A DNA stretch of 5,310 nucleotides from positions 1 to 5,310 of the forward strand of contig JAOAGX010000169.1 of assembly GCA_026415535.1 (NCBI GenBank), in the 5' to 3' direction. The notes beneath the pieces are model-generated. The model saw only the letters and a list, made by a program, of their open reading frames with translations. It made no database searches and was not told where the DNA came from. Both the position numbers and the translations under genes were made by a program. This DNA is from Armatimonadota bacterium. Its GTDB lineage: Bacteria > Armatimonadota > UBA5829. Below, piece after piece: positions 5,309 through 5,310 of the stretch; position 1 is the stretch's first letter; every line of letters begins with the position of its first letter.

Positions 5309-5310
5309 TT

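Larger units (their letters stand above)
4817..5310. other. Non-coding leader, promoter and repeat region upstream of the porin
   Basis: No reading frame on either strand here looks like a gene. The part nearest the porin (4817-4900) is an untranslated leader with a long hairpin. The middle (about 4920-5100) is AT-richer and carries the candidate operator array and AT-rich -10-like sequence (4973-4987, TTTTAAT and GATAAA on the minus strand). The right part (about 5162 onward) consists of degenerate short repeats. A plus-strand frame stays open from about 5192 to the window edge, but it has no ribosome site and its codons follow the DNA repeat. Confidence 0.6.

Noticed and set aside
5250..5310. 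Possible plus-strand gene start (ATG at 5250) running off the right edge
   Set aside because: There is no ribosome site upstream, and the codons simply follow the degenerate DNA repeat, so coding is not supported.

Overview
The window is one minus-strand gene cluster for phosphate uptake, read from right to left: a leader and repeat region (4817-5310), an SLH-domain outer-membrane porin of the OprO/OprP type (3332-4816), then pstS (2452-3306), pstC (1352-2302), pstA (507-1355) and the first 171 codons of pstB (1-513, cut by the left window edge). I see no convincing gene on the plus strand; its open stretches are all antisense to these five genes. No RNA gene, insertion sequence or CRISPR array is present.

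The organism is most likely a diderm bacterium outside the Proteobacteria. The porin carries one N-terminal SLH domain, a predicted coiled coil and a C-terminal beta-barrel ending in Phe. This is the layout of porins that tether the outer membrane to the cell wall in Armatimonadota, Cyanobacteria, Deinococcota, Negativicutes and similar phyla. Armatimonadota is my preferred guess from general resemblance, but this rests on architecture alone. Base composition is near balanced by eye, and TTG is used as a start codon twice (pstS, pstB).

The genes form a complete route for phosphate. The porin would pass phosphate through the outer membrane, PstS would capture it in the periplasm, PstC and PstA would form the inner-membrane channel, and PstB would drive transport with ATP. 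Spacing supports co-transcription: 25 bases separate the porin from pstS, pstC and pstA overlap as ATGA, and pstA and pstB overlap by 7 bases. The one larger gap, pstS to pstC (149 bases), holds two back-to-back GC-rich hairpins just after the pstS stop, then a candidate PhoB-type promoter. This arrangement would allow more PstS than PstCAB and a separate start for pstCAB.

Upstream of the porin, four TTGT-type repeats at an exact 11-base pitch (5006-5045) resemble a multi-unit Pho box. Part of this array shares a 10-base word with the candidate site before pstC. Closer to the porin start lies a long leader hairpin. The right end (about 5162-5310) is non-coding sequence made of irregularly spaced, degenerate copies of a 16-base dyad motif. 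The most interesting material is the phosphate-porin/pst linkage with its SLH anchor, the two candidate Pho-type operators, and the unexplained repeat field. The transport genes themselves are ordinary members of known families.
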